The notes under the pieces: generated by a model
Databases searched by the model: none
What the model was told of the DNA's origin: nothing
Seen by the model: the letters and a program-made list of their open reading frames with translations, nothing else
Part shown: one piece after another, positions 45,501-53,713 of the stretch
Layout: every line of letters starts with the position of its first letter
Position numbering within the stretch: position 1 is the stretch's first letter
Origin: Anaerococcus sp. AGMB09787
Lineage (GTDB): Bacteria; Bacillota; Clostridia; Tissierellales; Peptoniphilaceae
Assembly: GCF_022808955.1 (NCBI RefSeq)
Contig: NZ_JAKZEY010000001.1
Span: forward strand, 174,483 to 238,482
DNA length: 64,000 bases
Direction of reading: 5' to 3'
Position numbers and translations under genes: made by a program

Positions 45501-45875
45501 CCTAAAAAGGTTGTTGTAGAGATGGTAGACTTATTAGAAAAGGAAAATCCGGGTTGCTTTGACGATCCTGATAAGACTTTTATAGATTTGTATATGAAGT
45601 CTGGTCTATATATTGCTGAAATTGTTAAAAGACTTTATAGAAGTGATAGGATGAAAGAGCTTTACTCAAATGATGAGGATAGGCTAAATCATATTTTTGA
45701 AAAGCAGGTCTACGGACTAGCCCCTACTGAAATTATCTATCAAATCGCCCTTCATTTTGTTCTAGGATTTACGGATAAGATAAAAATAAATAAGCATAAT
45801 CTTAGAAAGTTAGATTCATTAAAGTGTATCCAAGAAGGAATATTGGAAGATAAGTTAGATGAGCTATTTGGCTAA
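42525..45875 (+). CDS. GIY-YIG-like nuclease / DEAD-box helicase restriction protein
   Basis: The 1116-residue protein has an N-terminal T5orf172/GIY-YIG-like segment (CYAYITPEV to KIGYTERDVETRIKEQ, about 16-48). A superfamily 2 helicase core follows, with Walker A WNAKPRFGKT (Lys160), DEAH at 285-288, SGTPF at 312-316 and a later motif VI-like AAFRSQNPCLF. Then comes a coiled Lys/Glu-rich section (about 710-850). The C-terminus (about 985-1085) resembles a methyltransferase N-terminal half: QIYTPKKVVVEMVDLL (motif X-like), FIDLYMKSGLYIAEIV (motif I-like) and QVYGLAPTEIIYQIAL. It is the likely restriction and translocation subunit of the locus. Confidence 0.82.
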   Translation: MAKINLNTAKEVIPQCYAYITPEVPKHNGWTKIGYTERDVETRIKEQTHTVGIKPVLKWHKNATFEGTNETFTDKDFHGYLAKLGIERDDHTEWFKIDPDDAKLKFNDFRENRGIIEVSQDPLLYKLRGEQEEAVRKTIEYFSSHKNGEFLWNAKPRFGKTLSTYDLCIKMGLSNILVVTNRPAIANSWYEDYVKFVGPKSGYYFVSHIDSLKDRTYVLDRSQYLDKAIEDENLRGCIEFVSLQDIKGSKYFGGDVNNDKLRELSGDLDKNGKQIGMIWDILVIDEAHEGVDTFKTDLAFKYIKRRHTLHLSGTPFKALARDKFAEDAIYNWTYADEQRAKKDWDRSSEEENPYEVLPKLNLYTYQMSELIREKVESGIAIDGEGEEYAFDLNEFFSTKESGKFVYEKDVDKFLDALVSQEKFPFSTEDLRREIKHSFWILNRVDSAKELARKLNQHPVFKEYNIILAAGDGRLDNDDENKKAYDEVVEAIKKYDKTITLSVGQLTTGITIPEWTAVLMLNNMKSPALYMQAAFRSQNPCLFYENGKSFRKKNAYVFDFDPARTLTIFEEFANDLLSDTSGGRGDSETRKKHVRELLNFFPVYGEDKDGEMILLDAEKVLSIPRKIHASEVVNRGFISNFLFANIGNIFSAPLEVRDILNKVKTADEGKKIKNVEVEDDTPDELNLNADNEVEISEEQIIGRATDIFGDKIYGVIEEGLAEKIDEVQSTPTRKNNEIKKLKEELSKPITEVFIKETQASYGDNLSKSTQRHLQRNLKKSTDRVIEEEYGSWIKENNKHEDSRNEELDKAKTGSEVTEINKRYDKEAEKNKLDFYQRIKERLESREFIEDVGKDVVEVVETDNKNEKKKLIEDSVREHLRGFSRTIPSFLMAYGDYDTNLNDFDKIVPADVFKEVTSITLDEFRFLRDGGDYIDSVSGESKYFEGHLFDEIVFNDSVKEFLNKKKDLSNYFDEGVKRDIFDYIPPQKTNQIYTPKKVVVEMVDLLEKENPGCFDDPDKTFIDLYMKSGLYIAEIVKRLYRSDRMKELYSNDEDRLNHIFEKQVYGLAPTEIIYQIALHFVLGFTDKIKINKHNLRKLDSLKCIQEGILEDKLDELFG

Positions 45876-45886
45876 TAGGATGCTAG

Positions 45887-45917
45887 AGATCGCCTTAGGG
45901 ATAGGGCGATCTTTTTT
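45887..45917 (+). terminator. Terminator after the restriction gene
   Basis: AGATCGCC (45887-45894) pairs with GGCGATCT (45905-45912), followed by a run of six T residues. It lies 12 nt after the helicase stop. Confidence 0.88.
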
Positions 45918-45992
45918 GTGAAAATTTATCTTAAAGAATAGATTTTATATAAAAACCAAGCTCTAGATTAAATCTCTAAGGCCTTATAGTAA

Positions 45993-46045
45993 TTAAAATG
46001 ACCAGCCTTTCTCAAGTAATGTAGAGCTAGGCTGGTCATATTTTT
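45993..46045. terminator. Terminator of the amino acid ABC operon
   Basis: The 11-bp arms ATGACCAGCCT (45998-46008) and AGGCTGGTCAT (46029-46039) lie just after the stop of the minus-strand ATPase gene. There is T-rich sequence on both sides, so it may work in both directions. Confidence 0.75.
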
Positions 46046-46782
46046 TATTTTTCAAGAAACCTGCTTAGGAATTCTCGGGTTCTGTCGTGTTTTGGATTGG
46101 TGAAGATTTCTTTTGGGCTGCCATCTTCTAGGATAATGCCTTGGTTCATAAAGAGGACTCTGGTTGATACGTCTCTTGCGAAGTCCATCTCATGGGTTAC
46201 CACTATCATGGTCATGCCGGATTTGGCGAGTTTTCTCATTACGTCTAGGACTTCACCTACTGTTTCTGGGTCTAGGGCGCTGGTTGGCTCATCGAAGAGG
46301 AGGACGTCTGGATCCATGCACAAGGCTCTGGCTATGGCTACTCTTTGTTTTTGACCACCTGATATTTGGGAAGGCTTGGCATTGACGTAGTTTTGCATAT
46401 TTACGGATTCTAGGTGCCTTCTTGACCTTTCTTCGGCTTCTTTTTTTGACTTGCCTAGGACTTTAATTTGGCCTAGTATACAGTTTTCTAGTACTGTTTT
46501 GTTGGCAAAGAGGTTGAAGTTTTGGAAAACCATACCGACTCTTGATCTGAAGTGTCTCCTGTCATATTTTGGCTCTAGGATGTTTGCTCCTCTGTAGAGG
46601 ATCTTGCCACCGCTTGGTTCTTCTAGGAGGTTGATACATCTAAGGAGGGTTGATTTTCCTGATCCAGATGAGCCGATAATGGTTACTACTTCTCCTTCAT
46701 CTACGCTCATATTGATGTCTTTTAGGACTAGGTTATCTCCAAATTTTTTCTCTAGGTTTTCGATTTTTATTATTTCAGACAT
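46045..46782 (-). CDS. Polar amino acid ABC transporter ATPase (GlnQ-type)
   Basis: The 245-residue ATPase shows GSSGSGKST (Walker A), the Q-loop VFQNFNLF, the signature [16 protein letters not shown], Walker [13 protein letters not shown] and the H-loop VVTHEM. The pattern [17 protein letters not shown] end is typical of His/Gln transporters. It overlaps the fused binding-protein/permease gene by 8 nt, so the two form one transporter. Confidence 0.95.
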   Translation of the reverse strand: MSEIIKIENLEKKFGDNLVLKDINMSVDEGEVVTIIGSSGSGKSTLLRCINLLEEPSGGKILYRGANILEPKYDRRHFRSRVGMVFQNFNLFANKTVLENCILGQIKVLGKSKKEAEERSRRHLESVNMQNYVNAKPSQISGGQKQRVAIARALCMDPDVLLFDEPTSALDPETVGEVLDVMRKLAKSGMTMIVVTHEMDFARDVSTRVLFMNQGIILEDGSPKEIFTNPKHDRTREFLSRFLEK

Positions 46783-48346
46783 TTTTTGCTCCTGTTGATG
46801 ATTCCATTACAAAGTCAGTATCGTTAAATTTCTTTTCTAGGTATAAGAGGATTCTAGTTATACTGAAGGTTAGGACAAAGTAGATTACTGCTGTAATTAG
46901 GTAGGTTGGGAAGTATTGGTATGTTGATCCTGCTACTGATTTTGACATAAAGAATAGTTCTGTAACGGATATTACGTTTAGGACAGAGGTATCCTTGATG
47001 TTGATTACGAACTCATTACCTAGTGATGGTAGAATGGTTAGTATGGTTTGTGGCAAGATAACGTGGACCATTGTTTGAAATTCGCTAAGTCCTATGGCCT
47101 TGCAGGCTTCAAATTGTCCCTTGTCTATTGAATTTATTCCTCCTCTTACTACTTCTGATAGGTAGGCTCCTGTGTTGATGGATACTATGAGAAGGGCAGC
47201 AAACATAGTTGATAGGTCTATGTCAAGGTATTGTTTGAGACCGTAAAATATTATTACGGCTTGGACCATCATTGGAGTTCCCCTAAATATTTCTACATAG
47301 GCTACTAGGATAAATTTAACTAGCTTGTGGAGGGATCTTATTATTATGTTTGAGTGAGGATTTACTTCGCTTTTTCTAATGATGGCGACTATTAGTCCTA
47401 TGAGAAAACCTAGGAGGGTTGATATTATAGCTATTATTAGAGTATTTACTAGTCCTCTAATGAAAAGTGTTGAGTAGGTAGCCCAGATATCTTTTACTTC
47501 TTGGAAGAAGCCTACTTCTGCTTCCTCTTCGTCTGAGGTGAGGGCTGTCATCTCTGCCATTATTTTTTCTTGTTCACTATCTATGTCTATATCTTCTAGG
47601 ATGGCGTTTACTTTATCTGTAAGGTCTGAGTTTTTTCTAAGACCTACACCAACAGTTGTGTCTGAGTCTGATGTTTCAAAGCCATTTGCCTCATCAAAGG
47701 TAATGTAGGTTAGGTTCTTGTTGGCGCTGACTGCGGCTTGGGCTCCTGCTTCTTCTGATATATAGCCATCGATTGTTCCAGCATTGGTTGCTGCTATCAT
47801 GGTTGGGAAGGAGTCCATGGCTTCTTGTTTTTCTACTCCTTTCATTTGGTCGATTACATCCACGTGGAAGGTGCCGAGTTGGCCAGTTATCTTGGCCCCT
47901 TCGAAGTCGTTTATGGACTTGGCATTGACATAGGGACTGTCTTTGGGAACTACAACTACCATCTTTGCCCTATAATATGGTATGGAAAAGTCGATTTGCT
48001 CTAGTCTTTCATCTGTTGGACTCATGCCTGCAATTATTGCATCGATCTTGCCACTAGTTAGGGCAGGGATTAGGCCGTCCCATTCGATTTTGTAAATCTC
48101 TAGCTTCTTGCCTAGGCCATCTGCTATTTTTTGAGCAAATTGGACATCGTAACCGTTGGCATATTCTCCAGTGGAGTTTGCTACTGGGTAGGCTCCATTT
48201 TCATCTGTTACGACAGAGAAGTTGAAGGGAGCGTAGTTGACCTCCATACCTACCTTGAGGGTATCACTATCATCTGCCGCATATACCCTAAGGATGGGAG
48301 ATAGGATTAGGGCAAGGACAGTTAAGATTTTTAATAATTTCTTCAT
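46775..48346 (-). CDS. Fused amino acid-binding protein and permease (ABC transporter)
   Basis: The 523-residue protein starts with a signal sequence ([20 protein letters not shown], cut near VYA). A family 3 solute-binding domain (about 30-260, [29 protein letters not shown]) is followed by a His/Gln-type permease domain (about 290-510, with the EAA-type loop [20 protein letters not shown]). The domain order is typical of fused Gln/Glu-like importers. The T-box leader upstream suggests control by amino acid supply. Confidence 0.95.
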   Translation of the reverse strand: MKKLLKILTVLALILSPILRVYAADDSDTLKVGMEVNYAPFNFSVVTDENGAYPVANSTGEYANGYDVQFAQKIADGLGKKLEIYKIEWDGLIPALTSGKIDAIIAGMSPTDERLEQIDFSIPYYRAKMVVVVPKDSPYVNAKSINDFEGAKITGQLGTFHVDVIDQMKGVEKQEAMDSFPTMIAATNAGTIDGYISEEAGAQAAVSANKNLTYITFDEANGFETSDSDTTVGVGLRKNSDLTDKVNAILEDIDIDSEQEKIMAEMTALTSDEEEAEVGFFQEVKDIWATYSTLFIRGLVNTLIIAIISTLLGFLIGLIVAIIRKSEVNPHSNIIIRSLHKLVKFILVAYVEIFRGTPMMVQAVIIFYGLKQYLDIDLSTMFAALLIVSINTGAYLSEVVRGGINSIDKGQFEACKAIGLSEFQTMVHVILPQTILTILPSLGNEFVINIKDTSVLNVISVTELFFMSKSVAGSTYQYFPTYLITAVIYFVLTFSITRILLYLEKKFNDTDFVMESSTGAKNV

Positions 48347-48383
48347 ATATTTTCCTTTCTTATATTTCTTTGATAATAGACTT

Positions 48384-48637
48384 AAAAAAGCCCCTAGCTC
48401 CCAAAAGGAACTAAGGGCGAAATTCGCGTTACCACCTTAATTTAACTAGCTCTCACAAGCTAGAACTCAGCAAGTACTTACATACTCTCTCGCTATAACG
48501 TGCAAGCCACGTTGCCAGATCAATTATCCCCAGCAAAACTCCAAGTCTTTATTCACTAAAGTTCAAAATCTCCATTTCCACCAGCTAGGATTCTCTATCT
48601 AATGAGCTCTTTAGTTACTCTTCTTATCAAAGTTGCT
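48384..48637 (-). ncRNA. T-box riboswitch controlling the amino acid ABC transporter
   Basis: On the minus strand the T-box AAGGTGGTAACGCGAA (complement of 48423-48438) precedes a terminator (48384-48419: GCCCTTAG pairs CTAGGGGC, then six T residues). Stem I pairs AGCAACTTTGA with TTGGAGTTTTGCT; the loop has AGTAAC on one side and TTGAACTTTAGTG on the other. With the GAA-N-codon rule the specifier is TTT (complement of 48558-48560, Phe); CTT (Leu) is the alternative. Confidence 0.92.
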
Positions 48638-48643
48638 GTTAAT

Positions 48644-48671
48644 ATTCTACAAGGAAAAGTAGAATTGTCAA
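48644..48671 (-). promoter_or_regulatory. Promoter of the T-box/ABC transporter transcript
   Basis: On the minus strand TTGACA (48666-48671), 16 bp and TAGAAT (48644-48649) precede the T-box leader by about 7 nt. Confidence 0.7.
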
Positions 48672-48765
48672 GACCAATAAGTCCTGTTAAAGATATGGAA
48701 ATCGTTAGAAAAACGCATATAATTATATAATAAATTAAGATTATTTATTTTTAAAGGAGATATTT

Positions 48766-49554
48766 GTGCAAAAGAGAACTATTAATTTAGATAAATTTAA
48801 AATAAAGACCCACGAGGGAACCAATATAAAGAAAGTCATAGCAGTTATGAGTGGTAAGGGTGGAGTAGGTAAAAGCTCTGTTTCATCCCTTATAGCATCA
48901 TCCCTTAACAAGAAGGGCTACAAGGTTGCCCTCTTCGATGCAGATATAACTGGTCCATCTATAGCCCAAGCCTTTGGTATCAATGAGCCAGTAAGGGGGA
49001 CCAAGGAGGGACTCATGTATCCAGCAGAAACAGACCTCGGAATAAAAATTATGTCAGTCAATATGATTTTGAAGGAAAAAACTGACCCAGTTGTTTGGAG
49101 ATCATCTATAGTTACCCAAGTCATCAAGCAATTCTATACAGATGTAGATTGGGGAGATATAGACTACATGGTAGTAGATATGCCTCCAGGAACTGCTGAT
49201 GTCCCACTTACAGTCTTCCAATCCCTACCAATAGATGGAGTTGTCGCTGTGGCTACTCCCCAAGGCCTAGTAGAGATGGTTGTAGAAAAATCTCTAAAGA
49301 TGGCTAAGATGATGGGTAAAAACCTCATAGGTATCGTAGAAAATATGTCCTACTTCGAATGCCCAGACTGTGGCAGCCGTCATGAGATCTTTGGCAAGTC
49401 AAATATAGAAGAAGTTGCTAGCAAATACAATCTAGATACCCTAGTCAAACTTCCAATCGACCCAAGTATTTCAGAAAAAATCGACCAAGGTAGGGCAGAA
49501 GATATAAATATAGACCAACTAGATCCAATAATTACAAAAATCGAGGAGTTATAA
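48766..49554 (+). CDS. mrp: Mrp/NBP35-family Fe-S cluster carrier ATPase
   Basis: The start codon is GTG (48766), preceded by AAAGGAGA. The 262-residue P-loop protein has MSGKGGVGKSSV (deviant Walker A, residues 29-40) and DADITGPS. It also has VDMPPGTADVPLT and a CPDCG pair near residue 205 that binds a bridging Fe-S cluster between two subunits. Members deliver clusters to apoproteins. Its stop overlaps the next start (TAATG). Confidence 0.92.
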   Translation: MQKRTINLDKFKIKTHEGTNIKKVIAVMSGKGGVGKSSVSSLIASSLNKKGYKVALFDADITGPSIAQAFGINEPVRGTKEGLMYPAETDLGIKIMSVNMILKEKTDPVVWRSSIVTQVIKQFYTDVDWGDIDYMVVDMPPGTADVPLTVFQSLPIDGVVAVATPQGLVEMVVEKSLKMAKMMGKNLIGIVENMSYFECPDCGSRHEIFGKSNIEEVASKYNLDTLVKLPIDPSISEKIDQGRAEDINIDQLDPIITKIEEL

Positions 49555-50525
49555 TGAAAAAGAAAATCCTAGCAGGACTTATGTCCGCTGCCTTCATCCT
49601 ACCAAGCCTTACATTAGCAAGTGGGATAGATGAAAGCAAAAACGACCTAGTCTATGGAGTGGCCCTTAGTGATAGCCAAAGGCAAGACGTAGATAAGGCT
49701 CTAGGGGCCAAGGGAGATGAAAATATCCTAAGTGTAAATGGGTCAGACCTAGAAAAATACCTAGGCTATTCTACTGCTGATTCCAATATGATATCATCAG
49801 TATATGTAAAAAGAGATGTAAAGGATAAGGGGATAGGGGTTAGCATAAAGACCCCTGCCAATATTACCGAGATTACTGAGAGCCAATATGCCAATGCAGC
49901 CATAACTGCCGGCATAACCGATGCAGACATCATAGTTGTATCTATCAAGCCTGTAACAGGAGAATCTGCCCTAGTAGGTGTCTACAAGGCAGAAGAAGCC
50001 AGGGGTAAGGAACTTGATACCAATAGAACTCAAGTAGCTCAAAAAGAGCTAGAGGCAGTAAGTGAAGTAGCCAAGGAAAATGAAGGTAAAGAAAATTTTG
50101 ATGGAGAAAAACTAGACACAGTCATCATAGAAGTTAAGCAAAAACTTGCAGAACACAAGGAAAATGAGGGGGAGAAGGCTGATCCAAGCCAAATAGTGAC
50201 CTACATTAAGGATGCCTTGGCAGATGTTGATATGGGAGATATTCTCTCCAATAACAATATAGAAATCCTTGTTAACTACTTCGAATCTTACCAAGAGACT
50301 TCAGCTATCGACTCAGAAGAAGTTAAGGAAAACCTAAAGGCCTTAGCCACTGACCTATCTGAAAAGGCCAATAAATTTTACCAAGACAACAAGGAAACAA
50401 TTGATGAGATAGGGAAGGAAGTCCAAGAATCAGGAATCTTAGAAAAGTTAGCTAACTTCTTTCAGTCAATCATAAATTCAATAATGGAGGCTTTTTCATC
50501 AAACGAAAATGATCCTTCAAATTAA
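49554..50525 (+). CDS. Exported DUF1002-type protein
   Basis: The 323-residue protein has a signal peptide (MKKKILAGLMSAAFILPSLT, cut near ALA/ASG). A DUF1002-like domain follows (VYGVALSDSQRQDVDKALG, ITESQYANAAITAGITDADI, KPVTGESALVGVYKA) and a C-terminal helical tail. The molecular role of this family is not known. It is translationally coupled to mrp. It ends just before a shared terminator. Confidence 0.85.
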   Translation: MKKKILAGLMSAAFILPSLTLASGIDESKNDLVYGVALSDSQRQDVDKALGAKGDENILSVNGSDLEKYLGYSTADSNMISSVYVKRDVKDKGIGVSIKTPANITEITESQYANAAITAGITDADIIVVSIKPVTGESALVGVYKAEEARGKELDTNRTQVAQKELEAVSEVAKENEGKENFDGEKLDTVIIEVKQKLAEHKENEGEKADPSQIVTYIKDALADVDMGDILSNNNIEILVNYFESYQETSAIDSEEVKENLKALATDLSEKANKFYQDNKETIDEIGKEVQESGILEKLANFFQSIINSIMEAFSSNENDPSN

Positions 50526-50535
50526 GTAATAAAAG

Positions 50536-50562
50536 AGGGACCTCACTGGGTCCCTTAAAATT
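50536..50562. terminator. Bidirectional terminator at a convergent gene pair
   Basis: AGGGACC (50536-50542) pairs with GGTCCCT (50549-50555) around a 6-nt loop. It overlaps the stop of the minus-strand thioesterase gene. Confidence 0.75.
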
Positions 50563-50929
50563 TTCTTATTCTACTAGGATCTTTGATATATCTTTGGTGG
50601 ATCCCATCACCTATTACCTTATTTTCGGTATAGACCTTGACCTTGAAGGTTAGCTTCTTGCCTTCGATTTCTATGAGCTCGCTATCGCACTTGATAACTG
50701 CACCTATCTTGGCACTGGCTAGGTGGTCGATGTTAAAGGACATCCCTACTGTTGTTTCATTGTCCTTAAGGTAGGGAGCGACTAGCTTTCTTGAAGTTTC
50801 CTCCATAAAGGCAATCATGAAGGGTGAAGCTAGGACATCTACTCCCTTATTACCAAAAAGTTCTGCACTATCCTTATCTCTTACTGTTTTTTCTTGAGTT
50901 TTTGTAATACCTATTTGTAATTTTTTCAT
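50555..50929 (-). CDS. Hotdog-fold thioesterase (FlK-like)
   Basis: The 124-residue protein fits the small hotdog thioesterase family related to fluoroacetyl-CoA thioesterase: GNKGVDVLASPFMIAFMEET then TVGMSFNIDHLASAKIGAV. The Ser/Thr, Glu and His of the family line up with Ser35, Glu43 and His69. It hydrolyses a small acyl-CoA; the substrate is unknown. Normal length, no signal peptide. Confidence 0.85.
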   Translation of the reverse strand: MKKLQIGITKTQEKTVRDKDSAELFGNKGVDVLASPFMIAFMEETSRKLVAPYLKDNETTVGMSFNIDHLASAKIGAVIKCDSELIEIEGKKLTFKVKVYTENKVIGDGIHQRYIKDPSRIRKF

Positions 50930-50953
50930 AACTATCCTTATAAATGAAGAACT

Positions 50954-52021
50954 CTATTCAAATATTCTTTTTATAACAAATGGAGTATCGTAGATTGGGC
51001 TTACTATAACTCCTTGACCAGGATTTGCGGCATGGACCATATTGCCAAAGCCATCTGCTATGGCTACATGGTAGATATCATCATAAGATGATCCAAAGAA
51101 GATCAAATCTCCTGCCTTCTCTTCACCTAGCTTAACATCTTCCCCATAAGCTGCTTGCATCTTGGCACTATGAGGTAGGTTTAGACCATACTTTGCGAAA
51201 ACTTCTAGGACAAGACCTGAGCAATCTATACCATTAGTCTTGGATGTACCTCCAAATACATAAGGACTTCCTACATATTCTACGGCATCATTGTAAATGC
51301 TTGCTCCAATATCATTAGAAGGGTCATCAATTATATCTCCATTGTCATCTACTAGGTAGGTTACATAGATTTCTTCATACTCTATTACATCTTCGGCTTG
51401 TCTTTCTGCTTCTTTTTGTCTTAATAAACTTTCGTTTATTTTTTGGTATTCTTTTTTAATTTTTTCTATTTCTTCCTTATCTTCCTTACTTAGGTCAAGA
51501 GATGATAGTTTTACATAACCTTCTTCATTTATGTCCTTATCCTTGCCCTCATCATCTAGAAACTTGTTGACTGTCCTATTGTAGCGTTTTTTGCTCCTAT
51601 ATGCTACCTTTACAAAATCGCTATCCTTATCAAAGTCCAAGATAGTAAGGGAAGTGCCCTTGCCAAGTTCATCCTCTGTTAGGTTCAAGCTATCAGAATC
51701 AGGATTTTCTTTGAGATTGCTAGGGCTTATTAGCTTGGCATCCCTTAGTCTAAAGAACCAAGACTTTCCTATATAGGCGTCCTTGTCTTCGTAGGATATT
51801 TGGTACCAATCCTTATCTTCATCTTTGATTTCTATGGGATTAAAGTCTTCGATTACCCCATAAATTTCTGCATCATTGGCCTTATCGGCTCTGATATAAA
51901 CACCGCTCGTATTTTCTTTATTTAATATAACCTCATCAGCTAGAGATGGTAGGGGGCCAACTAGAGCCATACTTATAAAAAATGCTGATGATAGGCTTAA
52001 GAGTCTCTTTTTATTTTTCAT
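50954..52021 (-). CDS. Secreted SH3 / NlpC-P60 peptidoglycan hydrolase
   Basis: The 355-residue protein has a signal peptide (MKNKKRLLSLSSAFFISMAL, cut near SLA-DE), SH3-like cell wall binding sequence (about 35-170), a Glu/Lys-rich coiled linker (about 180-225) and a C-terminal NlpC/P60 domain. The catalytic Cys is in GIDCSGLVLEVF, the His in DIYHVAIAD and the third residue in MVHAANPG. It cuts peptide cross-links of the wall. Downstream on the same strand is the thioesterase gene. Confidence 0.93.
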   Translation of the reverse strand: MKNKKRLLSLSSAFFISMALVGPLPSLADEVILNKENTSGVYIRADKANDAEIYGVIEDFNPIEIKDEDKDWYQISYEDKDAYIGKSWFFRLRDAKLISPSNLKENPDSDSLNLTEDELGKGTSLTILDFDKDSDFVKVAYRSKKRYNRTVNKFLDDEGKDKDINEEGYVKLSSLDLSKEDKEEIEKIKKEYQKINESLLRQKEAERQAEDVIEYEEIYVTYLVDDNGDIIDDPSNDIGASIYNDAVEYVGSPYVFGGTSKTNGIDCSGLVLEVFAKYGLNLPHSAKMQAAYGEDVKLGEEKAGDLIFFGSSYDDIYHVAIADGFGNMVHAANPGQGVIVSPIYDTPFVIKRIFE

Positions 52022-52078
52022 TTTACCTTCCTATAACAAAACTATTTATATTATACCATATCTTTAGCTTTGTAGGAA

Positions 52079-52669
52079 TTAAAAATTTTCATAAAATTCG
52101 TATGCAAAGTCTACCAGTTTTCTTGAGTAATCATTACGAAGGTAGGAAGGATCTAGGCGGTTAATCCTAACCCTGTCAAGTCCATCGCTATCCTTAAAGA
52201 GCTTAGCAAGCCTTGTGGCCCTTGGCCATTTACTTTCATCCTTCACGAACTCTCTTATGATATCATCCATTAGCTTATCATTTATAGAATGGGCTGTTAT
52301 AACAGCTTGGAGGATGTTCTGGTCTTTTTTCTTAGTCCTTGCGTATTTTATATTACGAGTTGCTGCACGTCTGCCATGGTCTGTGTCCCATCCATCATTT
52401 ACCCTCATGGTATCATGGAGGCTTGCGGCATCCCTTAGGATATCGGTATCAGCCTCATCAAGGTCATAGGCAAAGGAAAGAAGAAGGGTAAAAAATATAA
52501 CTCTCTCAATATGGGCCTTGCCATGAACCTTGGAATCATAAAGGATATCTTCATTCAAAGTTTGGTAGGTGTCAACTAACATGTCAAAATATGGTGAAGC
52601 CATAAAGTCTTCATAAAAATCATATTTTCTGATCCGATTTTCATTTTTTAATATATCAATAACTCTCAT
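52079..52669 (-). CDS. HD-domain phosphohydrolase
   Basis: The 196-residue protein shows HGKAHIERV, ASLHDTMRVNDGWDTDHG and FKDSDGLDRVRI, the His/Asp metal-binding set of the HD superfamily (H...HD...D). Such proteins hydrolyse nucleotides or second messengers; the substrate cannot be told. No other domain is present. Confidence 0.88.
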   Translation of the reverse strand: MRVIDILKNENRIRKYDFYEDFMASPYFDMLVDTYQTLNEDILYDSKVHGKAHIERVIFFTLLLSFAYDLDEADTDILRDAASLHDTMRVNDGWDTDHGRRAATRNIKYARTKKKDQNILQAVITAHSINDKLMDDIIREFVKDESKWPRATRLAKLFKDSDGLDRVRINRLDPSYLRNDYSRKLVDFAYEFYENF

Positions 52670-52783
52670 ATTTACTCCTCACTATAATTTTACGCTTGTT
52701 AATTGTAAATTTAAATGAGAAAAGGCTTTCTATTTATTATTTTTAAAATCGTTTCATAGAGTATGATATAAGGGAGGTAGATT

Positions 52784-53713
52784 ATGTTATTAAATAAAGA
52801 ATTGATTGATGAAAAAATAAGAATAGCTATTGAAAATAGCAAAAAATACATAGGCAAGGGGGAGGTCCCTTCATATATACCTGAGCTTTTGAATGTGGAT
52901 AGGGACAACTTTGCCTTTTGCCTGGTGGGTACGACTGGAGATATTTTTACCTATGGGGATGATGAGATTGTCTTCTCCCTCCAATCCATATCTAAGATTT
53001 TGACACTAATCTTGGCACTTTCGGATACTACTCCAGCCTACCTGTATTCTAAGGTTGGATCTGAGCCTACTTCTTATGAGTTTAATTCCCTTATACCAAT
53101 AGGGGATAAGGCTGCCAATCCCTTTATAAATGCAGGAGCCATTACAACTTCTTCTATGATTTTGGGAAGTGATAATGAGGAGAAATTTGATAGGATCTTA
53201 GGGCTATTTAGGTCTATGTCAGAATTTGAAGGGACAAAGATGGATGAAGGAATTTATACATCGGAGATAGCTACAGCAGATAGGAATAAGGCAATAGCCT
53301 ATTATCTAAAGTCCAAGGGGATTTTTGACCAAAACCCAGATGAGGTATTAGACCTTTATATCAAGGCCTGCTCCATTGGAACAAATATAGAGGGCCTAGC
53401 GATGATGGGGGCAGTCCTTGCCAACAAGGGGATAGGAATAAAGACTAGGGAGATGATTGTACCAGAAAATATTGTCCAAATTGTAGTTAGCCAAATGGCA
53501 TCTTGTGGGATGTATGAAAATAGCGGAGCCTACCTAATGAATGTAGGGATTCCTTCCAAGTCTGGAGTATCGGGAGCCATAGTGGGAGTAGTGCCGGAGG
53601 TTTGCTCCCTTGCAGTCTATAGCCCTAGGCTTGATAAGACAGGTAACTCTGTAAGGGGCAAGGGCCTCTTTAAAATAATATCCCAAGACCTGGGACTAAA
53701 TATTTTTGTCTAG
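52784..53713 (+). CDS. glsA: Glutaminase
   Basis: The 309-residue enzyme of the serine beta-lactamase-like glutaminase family releases ammonia from glutamine. The SxxK motif is Ser68-Ile-Ser-Lys71 (SLQSISKILT), with EPTSYEFNSL, NPFINAGAIT and the C-terminal GIPSKSGVSG. Its product glutamate could feed the dehydrogenase encoded at 31.6 kb. It overlaps the convergent MFS gene by 4 nt at the stops. Confidence 0.96.
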   Translation: MLLNKELIDEKIRIAIENSKKYIGKGEVPSYIPELLNVDRDNFAFCLVGTTGDIFTYGDDEIVFSLQSISKILTLILALSDTTPAYLYSKVGSEPTSYEFNSLIPIGDKAANPFINAGAITTSSMILGSDNEEKFDRILGLFRSMSEFEGTKMDEGIYTSEIATADRNKAIAYYLKSKGIFDQNPDEVLDLYIKACSIGTNIEGLAMMGAVLANKGIGIKTREMIVPENIVQIVVSQMASCGMYENSGAYLMNVGIPSKSGVSGAIVGVVPEVCSLAVYSPRLDKTGNSVRGKGLFKIISQDLGLNIFV

